Below are positions 24,201 to 37,600 of a stretch of DNA of 64,000 nt, in pieces (within the stretch, counting starts at the first letter, position 1; each line of letters begins with the position of its first letter). Position numbers and translations under genes: made by a program. Source of the stretch: Atrina japonica (lineage: Eukaryota; Mollusca; Bivalvia; Pterioida; Pinnidae); the NCBI GenBank assembly GCA_030159075.1, contig BROG01000393.1:496001-560000 (forward strand), read 5' to 3'. Under the pieces are notes generated by a model. It was not told the origin of the DNA. It saw nothing but the letters and a program-made list of their open reading frames with translations, and did no database searches.

Positions 24201-27200
24201 AGTATATGTTTCTGAAAAACAAGAAAATAACTATTTTGAATTAGTTCTGAAAACTCATTACTTTTGTAGTTTTAAAACAGGTAAAATTAAGATAAAGTTT
24301 ATTACATATATATAGAAATTACTCTTGAGATAGAAGTTGGATTACACATAAAAACCAGGTACTCTGAAACATATTAGTAGATTATACTGTGCTCTCAAAC
24401 ATAATAGTAGAACAGGTACTCTGAAACATAAAGTAGAACAGGTACTCTGAAACATAATAGTAGAACAGGCACTCTGAAACATAATAGTAGAACAGGTACT
24501 CTGAAACATAATAGTAGAACAGGTACTCTGAAACATAATAGTAGAACAGGTACTCTGAAACATAAAGTAGAACAGGTACTCTGAAACATAATAGTAGAAC
24601 AGGTACTCTGAAACATAATAGTAGAACAGGTACTCTGAAACATAATAGTAGAACAGGTACTCTGAAACATAATAGTAGAACAGGTACTCTGAAACATAAT
24701 AGTAGAACAGGTACTCTGAAACATAATAGTAGAACAGGTACTCTGAAACATAACAGTAGAACAGGTACTCTGAAACATAACAGTAGAACAGGTACTCTGA
24801 AACATAATAGTAGAACAGGTACTCTGAAACATAATAGTAGAACAGGTACTCTGAAACATAATAGTAGAACAGGTACTCTGAAACATGACAGTAGAACAGG
24901 TACTCTGAAACATAATAGTAGAACAGGTACTCTGAAACATAATAGTAGAACAGGTACTCTGAAACATAATAGTAGAACAGGTACTCTGAAACATAATAGT
25001 ACATGTAATATATAACAAGATATTTGGGCAGTATGTATCAATTTGAAGAATTTCTATCATAATACAAGGTATTCATTTTCACAGAAAAATATTCACATAG
25101 GGTACAATAGTTCTTAAAAAGACAAAGTTTCATTGTTGTATATTTGTACTTTATATGTTCATATATGTTCAGAAGTATATAGGTTGTGTAGTAGTCAGCT
25201 TGGGAAAAGAAATCATGAAGTTGATCTCAGCAGATTAAATGTTGTTCTAATATTCTTTGGCTTCTTGAGCTGGCCTGGCTTAGTCGGTAGCGTGCTTGAC
25301 TCTTGATTGTGAGGTCATGAATTTGAGTCCAGCCAGTGGCAGGTTGGTTTCCTGTCCTTCGGATGAGACAGTAAAAATCGAGGTCCCGTGTCGCAGTTAA
25401 TGTCAGCATGTTAAAGAACCCTCACTGCTCAATGGCGGTAAGTGCCGAGCATAGGCCAAAATTTGAAGTCGTTCATCTGCATTTGGCGACGTTTCCATAT
25501 GAGTGAAAGATTCTTGAGTGGGATGTTAAACAACAATAAACAAACAAACTTTGGCTTCTTGAGCTATGCTATAAAGATTCTCATATCAAGATAAACCCCA
25601 AAACAAAACACAGTAAAACATGAATATAAAGAACTTGGTTTGTACAAATTTTGTAACTTTGAGGCCCAACCAATGTCTTTTATAGTATGATAACAAAGTG
25701 ATCAATATCATTTAAACAAAAGTACATTTTTTACTTTTTTGCCAAGCATACATAGGTCTACAGTGGGTACTCTCTTATTAGATAAGTTGTGTAAGTTAAA
25801 AGTAACAAAATGTCTCTGTTTTCTTTTGATATCCCGGAAAAGATAAGCCTGAATTTAGAGTGAATTTTTTCTTAAATAATTGTATTGTAACCCTTTAGCT
25901 TTATAACAAACTGTCATTATAATGAATTAAACAATAAGGTCTCTTGAAATTTGTTATAAGCATGTTTTACTGTGTTGTGTGTCTGAAATTTGTTATAAGC
26001 ATGTTTTACTGTAATGTGTATCTAAAATTTGTTATAAGTATGTTTTACTGTAATGTGTATCTAAAATTTGTTATAAGCATGTTTTACTGTAATGTGTATC
26101 TAAAATTTGTTATAATCAAGTTTTACTATAATGTGTATCTGATTTTCTAGGGCTCTTGGCAAAGAAGGCAGTAGAAGCAGGTCTTGGTGTAAAACCATAT
26201 ATAAAAACTAGTCTGTCTCCAGGAAGTGGCGTTGTCACATATTACCTGCGGGACAGTGGTGTTGCACAATATCTAGAGAAATTAGGGTAAGCTAAACTGT
26301 ATGAATGAAAATATATTACTGTGTTTGTTAATTAGACGTTTCAGGTATAAATAAGATGTCTATGTCAATTGTTAAAGGTTTGTTGTCACTCAAAATCAAT
26401 TTTTTTCACCATTAAAAACTGGGTATTGATATGAAAACGTGTAAAATAATGTTTCCATGTTGAAAACAGATACTAATATTACATAAAATTGACTCCCAGT
26501 AAAATCTAATTTATTATGCACTGACCCAGATTCCGAAGGCACATATGATAGGCTAACGGTTGAGAGTAAATTTAGACAACGTTGACTCTTATCATTAGTT
26601 TTGCGGTACTGTAATTATGCCGATAAAAATACCTTTCCAGCATGCAAACTAATCATCCATGTATAACATTTTTATTCCAGTTAGGTAATATTGGATCTGT
26701 TCTCTTTTCTTGTAGAATCTGTTAGCAGTCCCTTTCTGTCTCTAAGGTATTGACTTTGTAACTAAGTGACATCTTTGTTTTTCTTTACCAGGTTCAATGA
26801 AGCCTTGTTTCACATGTTTAGACATTAACATATAACGAAATGTTGATATTAATGAGAAAAAGATTTTTTAAATATCTTTAAAAATTTCCAGTTTCATCGC
26901 ATTTATAACCAAACCAAAATTTTGATACACCATAGCTTGACACACCTGTCAGGGCTCTATATTAAGGATTTTTTTTCACTTGTCCTATCGGACAAGTTAT
27001 AACCAAAAGTAATTTGTCCAAATCCCAAATCCTCTTGTCTGTAATTTACAAAAAAATAATCATAAATATATAAACATACATATATTTTAATAAAAAAGTT
27101 TAAAAATATAAAAAAAAAAAAAAAAATCGGGCCTACTAAATAAGAGAATATTTATCAGACAACGAAAAATAAAAGAAGCAACAATGATAGAGATGTTACC

Positions 27201-30200
27201 AAAAACTAAACAAGACACAAAAGAGATGTTACCAAAAACTAAACAAGACACAAAAATATGTGTATTCACACATGTACACTACGATAATATCTGTAGAACT
27301 TGCCACTGTTCAAATTACACTGTTATAGTTCAAATCAACAAAACCTTATTGTTGGAAGCTTGATCTTGGGCAGTTGACTGCAGAATGTTTTTAAACTGCT
27401 CTCAATTTAATCTTGTCTCTCATTATTTCATTTGTTTGTTTGCAACTCAGTTTTCAGTATTATTTTGTTTATGAATTGTTTTCAATTTTATTAACTATTA
27501 ACGTCTATCTATGTTTATGCATAGGAAGATAAAACTACAACGATGTTTACCTGAGTAATTCAATCTTCACTTTTGAATTAGGCATTTACTGGATACTCAT
27601 CAAATTTAGCTATAAATATTGTTGATTATTTTAACTTGTCCTCTCGGACAAGTGATCAGAAAGATTTACTTGTCCAAGCTGATTTTCACCTGGACACGGA
27701 CAATTGGACAAACATTAATGTCGAACCCTGCCTTTTAGATATACACCATTGCTTGATACACCTGTATGGATATTCACCTGGTGTTTTCTTTTTACAACCA
27801 TGATTTGTTTTACACTTTAATAGATATGATTGACAGGTGATTGAAACGTGTTTCTATTTTCATTTTGTAGGTTTGATATTGTTGGATATGGCTGTATGAC
27901 ATGTATAGGTAATAGTGGTCCACTAACGGAGCCTGTGTCCGAGGCCATAGAAAAGGTATCATATTTTTAAAATCGAAAAAAAAAAAATAAAATTGTAAGA
28001 TTAAAAATCATTAACATTCCTGTTCTATATTTGAAATTAATTAACCTGATGTTCTTCGTCTTGATGATTACCCTGTTTTAAGTAAAGATTAATCTGAAGG
28101 TTAATTTCTATTAAAGGGAGACCTTGTTGCTTGCGGAGTCTTGTCTGGAAATCGTAACTTTGAAGGAAGAATCCATCCACTTACTCGTGCCAATTACCTC
28201 GCATCACCACCTCTAGTAATTGCTTATGCACTTGCGGGAACCGTACTTATAGACTTTGAAAAAGATCCATTAGGTAGGTAGAATAGTCAAACTGATTAGG
28301 ATAATTACTTTAAAGGAGCATCAGCTGTGTTTACCAAATAACATTTTTTTTTATTTTTTCAACTTTTATTACTTGTACTTGATATACAATTACAGATAAA
28401 AGCTATAAAAAGGCATAAAAAATCTTATATATGAAAATAAGGTTCAGTGTGGTATGCATATACAAATAGTAAGGTTGAATTAATCAATTGCAAGTGAATA
28501 ATTGCCAAACTGGGTATCTCAAGTAATTTTCACACACACACACACACAAAAAAAGGAATATAAGAATTTTTTAGGCCTGTGTATATTTCTTTTTTGTTAT
28601 TATATATCAGTCGAGGTAGTAAAGAGGAAAGAATTTTTTTTGCAAAAAAGAAACACAGCTAATGCCCCTTTAATGCAAAAGTCAAATATTTGGAAAATAT
28701 GCAGTATATTCTGTTACTACACATGTACCTGATAAGTATGGTGGACAATGCCTACTTATTAACGATGAACTGACGTTAATTAGTTTTAGGTGGTAGTACT
28801 CACAGCTAATTAAATCTAAAGGCATAAGAAATAATTCTTAATTTTCCTAAAATTTTCATCCATTTTCCTAGTTTTGCCAGAAACCTGTATCTTTCTGTAT
28901 TGAAATTTTATAAATTTAAAATTACAGAGGCACTTTTTGATGTGAACAACAAAAATCAGTGTTGACTTATTTTGAGATCATCTCTACTTTATGATTCTAT
29001 TGAGAGGTTTGTCCTAGGTTTAACATGGTGATGAATATATATGCCGATATTTTTCGAATTACACTTATTTGAAGCAATCCTGCTACAGACAAACTTGCAT
29101 TAAAGGTAACATCTGTATAAAGAATACCTGCCTATAAGATTCATTCAAACATAACCATTGTTAACCTTCTTATAATGAATAAACCTCTTCATAAAGACCA
29201 CCTATCTATAATGATTACTCTGGCCTGTTCCCTTGAGTGGCCTTTGTAGACAAGTTTATCTGTATTTGCCTTATGCTTTATAATGTATGCTATTGAATTG
29301 GCAAGAAATTAGAAGATTTAGAGTTTGTTTTATGGTAATTATATATCTCCGTATTTTACCAGCGTTTGTATTTATTGTGTATTGTATATTCTCCAGGTAC
29401 AAATTCAGAAGGTAATCCAGTATTTCTCCGAGATATTTGGCCAACAAGACAGGAAATCCAGGCAAGTTTGTTATTCCATTTACTTTCTGCTTCAGCAATT
29501 TGGTTTAGATTTGAAATATTTTAATTTCTTGCCAGTGGCATTTTTATTCAGACGTAAATTGTTTACAATACATCTTTTTGTCCATCTGTAGACACAAGAT
29601 TTGAAGAGTTTCCCTCACAGTCTGGAGCCAGTTTCACTATAGGTTGTAACTCAAGATAACAATGATGATGATACAACTATAGGAAACTTAAGTAGGGAAA
29701 AGTCATTAAATAACTTGATGGTTAGGGTTGGGATGGTTCAGGATTTTTTCAGTTCGGTTCGGTTTTTTCTGTTTCGGTTCTCGGTTTTTTCGGTTCAGTT
29801 CATCTAACAACTGACTCTTGGCCTCCAAAAGGAACTACAGAAGTATAAACACATTCTAGGTTGAATGTCAGTCGAATGGCACATATTTTAAACCCAAATA
29901 TGAGACCCTGTGGTGCAACACAGCAGTATGTGGGTTCTAGTTCATATCTCTAGCCTACCTTACACAGCAGTATGTGGGTTCTAGTTCATATCTCTAGCCT
30001 ACCATACACTATATTGTGAAATTATATATCTTTAAGATAAATCTGTGCATGGCACAGTAGCATTTCTAACAAGCTACTGATCAATGATACAGAAATACAT
30101 TGTAATTTGCTTATATGGACCACTTGTGTTTAAAATATTCTCTCCATTTACATTGTAAGAGAAATATGCTGTATTGCTATGTTTAATTCACTAACAAATT

Positions 30201-31017
30201 TTACTCTTGACATCTTGTTTAATCCTTACTTCTTTGGAATTACATTTTGGAAAAAAATATTTACGACAGGGTATAGAATACCACAGGCTGAGGTTAACAG
30301 ATCAAATGTAAAGAACTTGGTCTTTCTGCCGTAGAGTAACTCCGTAGGTGTGTAGACACTACAGAGTAAACGCTGCATGTCAAATTGTCATGTTTATTAT
30401 TTGAAAGACTTGCCTATTCACTGTTGATTATGCATTGCCATATTTGTCATCGGCATCTGGTTTCAGTTGGAAATAATCCCACACTAAAGTAACTTGAATT
30501 ACTCAAGCCTACTCAATTTCTGTTCCCAAACCCCCTTCTTTCTAGAATTGAAGTGACCGTAGTGAGCGAGAATAACTTCATATTAGCCACCATTTGCAAT
30601 TTATACTGATAGCACTAAACACCTAATAGATGCAACGTTACGAAATAGCTGCAAGTTATTGAGAGGCTGGATATATTATCACATCTACATTCAAATTATA
30701 TCTGTATTAATCATTTATAGATTATTTTATACTCTGATAAAGAATATTAAGTATTTTTAATTAGAAGTATTGGCGTCTGCTTCAAGTCAATGTCATGCCG
30801 TTTGGGTCATTAGAAGGACCTTATTGAAAAAGAATTTTTGAACCGAACCGAACCGAAATCTGTAATATAAGAACCGAACCGATCGGTTAGACGTGAATGG
30901 TTCGGTTCTTCGGTTTTTAACCGAACCATCGCACCCCTATTGTTGGTCATAATTATATCAAAGTAAAAATACTTTTTATCTTGTATTTGAAGTAAGAATA
31001 CTTTATATTTGGTATGA

Positions 31018-31090
<73 letters not shown>

Positions 31091-31602
31091 CAGTCAAATT
31101 TGCCGTAGTACAGTGATTTTTCCTCTGCCTATTTTGGGTCCAATTACAGGACCTTTCCCAATTCAAATATGGCTTGTATTTTCCCCAAAATATGCAAAAA
31201 TTCCCAATTTGGAATTTCAAAAAAAATATTGTATATTTTCCCAATTTTCCAGATCCTAATATTACAATGTACATTTACTAAATGGAATATCTAACCAGGG
31301 AAGAAACATGTAGTTGGAAATAATGAAAGTCATCTTGGATCTTTTGGATTTCATAATATCTCATATACATGTGATTCTTTATACAAAGACCACCTGTCTA
31401 TAAAGACCGTTTTTGTAATTCCCCCTGAGCGGTCTTTGTATACAATTTTGACTGTATTTGAGTTGCTGTGATAGCAGTTTCAATGTTGTTTTTATTTTAC
31501 AGGAAGTAGAAAAACAATGTGTTGTGCCAGCTATGTTCACTGATGTTTACTCTAGAATACAGGTGATTGATTTGCAATTTTGGGTTTTTTGTTTGTTTGT
31601 TT

Positions 31603-31638
<36 letters not shown>

Positions 31639-34600
31639 CCCGCGGCCTGAAAGGTCCGCCGGGAGCATCTAATGTTTGATTGTCTGTCTCTGTCTGTCTG
31701 TAATTCTGTCCTGCTTATATATAAAGTGCAATATTTCAAGTTTGGATTGTCTGTTTGTCTGTCTGTCTGTAATTCTGTCCTGCTTACATATAAAGTGCAA
31801 TATTTCAAGTTTGGATTGTCTGTTTGTCTGTAATTCTGTCCTGCTTACATATAAATTGCAATATTTCAAGTTCGGATTGTCTGTTTGTCTGTAATTCTGT
31901 CCTGCTTACATATAAATTGCAATATTTCAAGTTTGGATTGTCTGTTTGTCTGTCTGTCTGTAATTCTGTCCTGCTTACATATAAAGTGCAATATTTCAAG
32001 TTTGGATTGTGATATAGCAATCAGACTTAGACTGTAGGGTCATCTAAAGGTTGCTCACACTCTAATGACATCACATGCCCCTGGGGTGGGGTCAAACTGC
32101 AATATTTTGCATGCATAGAAATTTGTTGGGACTGGGGGCATTTGTGTTACACTGACACATCTTGTTTCTTTTGTTGTTGTTGTTGTGAAACATAAATCAG
32201 TGACTGGTTGTCAAGTTTTCAGCATCAAAACATGTTTTAGATTAAGTCTCATACTTACAGAGTCAAAATTCTGGTTACAAAAGAGTTGAACGGATGGGCT
32301 TGATTTTTGAGTATATGTACACTTGTTAATTAAAATTTTGGTCATCTCGAATTTCAGATGTCCCAAAATGATAGGGTTAGACCCATGAATATTGAGATAA
32401 CTACGGGTAGATTCTATTGTATATATGGAAATGAATATTGAAATAACTACCGGTAGATTCTATTGTATACATTTATATGGAACATGAATATTGAGATAAC
32501 TACGGGTAGATTCTATTGCATATACGGAACATGAATATTGAGATAACTACGGGTAGATTCTTTTGTATACGTGTATACGGAACATGAATATTGAGATAAC
32601 TACGGGTAGATTCTATTGTATATATGTATACGGAACATGAATATTGAGATAACTACGGGTAGATTCTATTGTATATATGTATACGGAACATGAATATTGA
32701 GATTTCTATTGTATACATGTATATGGAACATGAATATTGAGATAACTACGGGTAGATTCTATTGTATATATGTATACGGAACATGAATATTGAGATAACT
32801 ACGGGTAGATTCTATTGTATACATGTATATGGAACATGAATATTGAGATAACTACGGGTAGATTCTATTGTATACATGTATATGGAACATGAATATTGAG
32901 ATAACTACGGGTAGATTCTATTGTATATATGGAACATGAACTTGACACCTGATTTCATTAATTTTCCCATTACACAAATGTGTGATGAAAACATCAAGAA
33001 ATGATTCTTTCGGTACCAGAGCTCTTTGAAACTAGACTTTTTCCGGATATAACAGATATACTCGGACCAAGATAGCAAACTTCTGGAATGTTTCGGGTTA
33101 ATTCTGTCAAACCGTTTGCTTATTCCAAAGATGATATATACAATGTGCTGCTAAAATGGCGCCTTCAGCCCCGTTAACATTCCATTCTGAGAGAATTAAA
33201 CATTTTAGCTCAATTCAATATTAATTCTTGACACAATCCCTTCATGTTTGAATCTATCTCCATTCTATAACTACACAAAGAAGTATGTACTTAATTAATT
33301 TGTATTATGGTAAAAGTTTTGATATTCAGTTGATTGGTCACTAGTGTTAACATGACGAAAAAAAATAGGTAAAACAGGCTGTTCTGCTAATATTGTTAAA
33401 CCATTGTCATGAAATGAGAGAAAATTTGAATATTTTCTAAATGTACAGGGCTCATCCTGTGGATGAATTTATGCGCACTTGACACTTCTGATTGGCATCA
33501 AGGAGTTTCATGCCCAAAACATTCCATACCCAAGACAAATTCTACTCTTTGAAAGGCAAATTGTACCCTGTGTAGGATTTGTTTTTCATTGGGTATGATT
33601 TGTATCGGGTACAAATCTTCATGATGCCACTCCAAAGTGTTAAGTGCGCAGGTGAGATTAGCAAGAAAGCATTTATCTTAAAGGGGTCTATTGTACAAGT
33701 AAATTCATTTTATGTAAGATACTTATTCTAAATTTGAAAATTTTTAATTTGTTAGAGAAAATTGTGAATAACCTTGTCCTATATGTACCCAAAAGCACTA
33801 TATAACATTAGCTTATACGTACCCAGAAGCACTATATCACATAAGCTTATATGTACCCAAAAGCACTATATCACATTAGCTTGTATGTGCACAATAACAT
33901 AAGTAAGTGGTGTAGGGACAGATTGAAGGTAGATGGAAAATGTCCATAAACTAAATTTTATTACATTTCAATAAGTGAATTTTCATATCTATTTTTTCAG
34001 AAAGGAAACAAGAGATGGAACTCCCTCGTGTCCCCAGAAGGCATGTTATATCCCTGGGATTCCAAGTCAACGTATATCAAGTCCCCACCCTTCTTTGAAA
34101 CCATGGTAAGTGCTTTTTGACATTTTTCTAAGTCCAGGTTGTTTATATAAAGTAAACTTGACAACTATCAACTTATGTTCAGAAATGACCAATTTCCTTG
34201 ATAGAAAGAACAAAAGCCTTTTAAAACTTTAATCTTTAATTTTTTTATGTAAAGACTCTTTCACCTTTTTAGCTCACTTGGCTATAGCCAGGGTGAGCTT
34301 TTGCTATCACTTGGCGTCCGGCGTCCGGCGTCCATCGTAAATTTTCATTCAAAGATCTTCTCCTCTGAAACCATAAGGCCAATTGGCCACATTGTTTGGT
34401 CACAATAGTCCTTGGGTGGTCCCCCTTAAAAAATGTGTCCGGCAAGTCTGCATCCCATCCAAGATGGCCACCAGCATGGAACATAGTTTGGGACTAAACT
34501 TTATGACAATAGTCCTTAGTTAGCTGCCTTACAAATGTGTCTGATAAGTTTGCATCTTATGCAAGATGTAGGAGTTTTTGCCCCTTTTATGCTGAATTTT

Positions 34601-37600
34601 CACAATTTTTATACTTTTTGGTCTGTTAATTCAAAAACTATAAGAGATAGAAGTTAAGTGTAAATAACAAAAAATGTTCAGCATGTCAAGGATTACATTT
34701 TGTTTATCGAAGTCAAAGGTGTTCCACGACCCCTTATAGGAGTTATTGCCCCTTTTATGCTGAATTTTCACAATTTTTATACTTTTGGTCATTTAATTCG
34801 AAAACTATTAGAGATAGAAGTTAAGTGTTAATTGCAAAAATGTTCAGCATGTCAAGGGCTACATTTGTCAATATAAAGATATGTGAAAAAAGACAAAAAT
34901 ATGGAGTAACATGGTCAATAAAACAGATAATACATGTGTAAAAATGAAACACACATCCAGATGTTACATCATGGCCTTCAACGATGGCAGGCCATGCCAT
35001 GAAACAAGCTCTGAAAGGCCCCAACAAAGAAAAAAAAATAGCACTATCCAGTGGCACAATCAAGTGCAAAAGTATCCCACAAGAAACTCAAAGGTTATAA
35101 CTTAAGACAAACTAATGGCCAAAGTCTTCCTGACTTAAGACGAGTGCATATAAATGCGGTGGGGTTAAACTAGTTTTATTAGTGATGCCGAATCTTCCTC
35201 CTAATTTGAATGGCCAAAAGTTATAGCTATAAAAGAAACAATACACACTTTAAAAATTATTTTAAAATGCTTCCAACTTGAGAGAATGGGGTACAAACAC
35301 TGCTCGCAATTAACTGAAAGCAAGTTACATTGTTTGATTTTCGTCTTTTTCACCTCACCTGTTTCATCTAAGATGAGCACCAGCAGGGAACTATGTTTAA
35401 CATTGGTTCCTAACTGAAAACACTATTAAATATCTTCTCCTTTGAAATTATTAGATCAATCCTCTGAAACCACAACCAACTTTGGTCCCAATAGTCCTTG
35501 GATACTCTTAAAAATATTTCTGGCAAGCCAGTATTCTATCCCAGATAGTCACCAGCAGGGAACATAGTTTAACATTAGACCCTATGAAAAAACATTCTTA
35601 TCTAACATATTTGTAACTACTAGTCCAAAAGGAACCAAACATGGTCACAATAGCCTTTGGATGACTCCTTTTGAAATGTATGTAGCAAGTGTGCACCCCA
35701 ACCAAGATGACACCAGCAGAAAACATAGTTTAACATTGGACTCTATGGGAATACATTTTAAGATCATCTCTAGAACCACAGGGCCAATTTGGAACTAAAC
35801 CTGGTCATAATAGTCCTTGAGTGGTGCCCTTTAAAAATGTCCAGCAAGTGTGCACCCAATAAAAGATGGCCGTTATGACAGAACTTAATTTTGCACCATG
35901 TTGGAAAACACTATCAAAGATCTTCTCCTTTGAAACTACTAGGTCAGTTGTTGACAGTCCTTTGTTCCGCCTCTTTAAAAGATATGTCCACAAGTATTTA
36001 TACTGTCCCCCTCACAAATAATCTGGCAATTCTGCAGATGACAGCCAGAATACTGTGCATGCAAGGGGGAACAAATTCAAATGTCTCCACTGAAACGTTA
36101 AATAAATGTCAAGTGGATTATCAAAGAGCCATGGTCCAGGTGAGCGATACAGACTCTTAAGAGCTTCTTGTATATATTTTGCATTTTTGGCGGGACAGAG
36201 TAACTTTTTAATTATTGGTCGATTCTACTAAGTTTTTGGTTGAGACCGGCTTTATGTGAAAATTTAAATTTGTCTGGTTAAGAAAGGGTTCACAAAACTC
36301 CGCCCCACCAGGTCATATGGATTTTCCTATAGTTGTGTTATTTTTTTGTTATTGCATTTTATGGGTTTGGATTTCTGTGATCTGTTGAGGGCATTTTTTG
36401 GAAAATTTTGTTCAAAAGAAAAAGTGACAAAGCATTGAAATCTATGAGTCTTGTTGATCCAGATTCGATGCATACATTTCCCAAATCAAAGATTTTTCAA
36501 GACTCTGTATGTCTAACAGACGATAATCCTGTCAGAGTGTTTGTCTTACAAGTTGAGGGCTGGGGGTTAGGTTCTACAGAAATGCTTCATGAAGACATTT
36601 TGCTCAAAATCCTTCCCAAATAGTTTCTTCACGACAAAGTATTTCACAACTGCATATAAGCAGAAATTTTAGTCGAGATTAAATCTTGGCATTATTAGCA
36701 ATGTTGTTGGGATTGCTAAAGTTAAATATTGCTAACAGTTCATTCCTCATTGTAGGTAAAAGTTATCTCAATTTTATAATAATATCGCTAAAATTACTTC
36801 TCACTAAAAGTATATACCATATTTCAGGACAAAACAATTAATTTATGTCTCGCTAAAATTTCCCACATGTACGGTTACTGGCAATATTCCCTATGGTTAT
36901 TTTCACCCTAATACGACAGATAACATATTTACGCTATCTCAAAAATCGCCCTTAATATCCGTAGTTTCATGGGTGGCACATATGTTCGTGTGTCAAATAT
37001 TTTGCTTGAAAATTTTGCTTTCATTTTAAATTCGCCTTCTCATCTAAGAGCGGTGTCGGTGAAAATCTATCAGCAATGAAATTTTCAAGGTAAACATTAT
37101 TTTATACTTTCTATTTAGACAAAAGAACTGCCAAAACCTGAAGGTATTAAGGATGCATATGTGCTTCTGAACTTTGGGGATTCTGTGACCACAGATCACA
37201 TATCCCCAGCAGGAAGTATAGCTAGAAACAGTCCAGCCGCCAGATACTTAGCCGCAAAAGGGTGAGTGAATTAGAACTGTTATTTTATAACTGTATATTA
37301 TCTTTTTATAATTGGTCTGTTTATTTCGCTACCAAAAATGTAATAAATTCTGGACCCAGTTGCCCATTCCTTTGTTAAATTTAACCTATGGCTAGCCGAT
37401 TAATTTAACATTGGTTGACTTCAAGTTAAATTTAATAACGCATCGTGAAACCAGGTGCTGGTGATTACCTATTTCAAAGTCAAGTAATGATAGGCCTACA
37501 AGGTTAGTGAATGTTACATTTTGTTAGATAATTTGCAATCTAATTAAAAAACAATCTCTCACCACTCCTGTTTTCTGATATGTCACATAGAGGATCTACC

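Noticed and set aside
24342..25060. Three overlapping minus-strand ORFs of about 220 codons
   Set aside because: The 27-bp repeat is stop-free in all three minus frames, so each frame gives a repeat peptide. There are no domains or splice context, and the array sits inside an intron.
36408..36623. 71-codon ORF as a host gene or exon
   Set aside because: It contains ordinary residue composition but no recognised family, and the IRP protein is complete without it.
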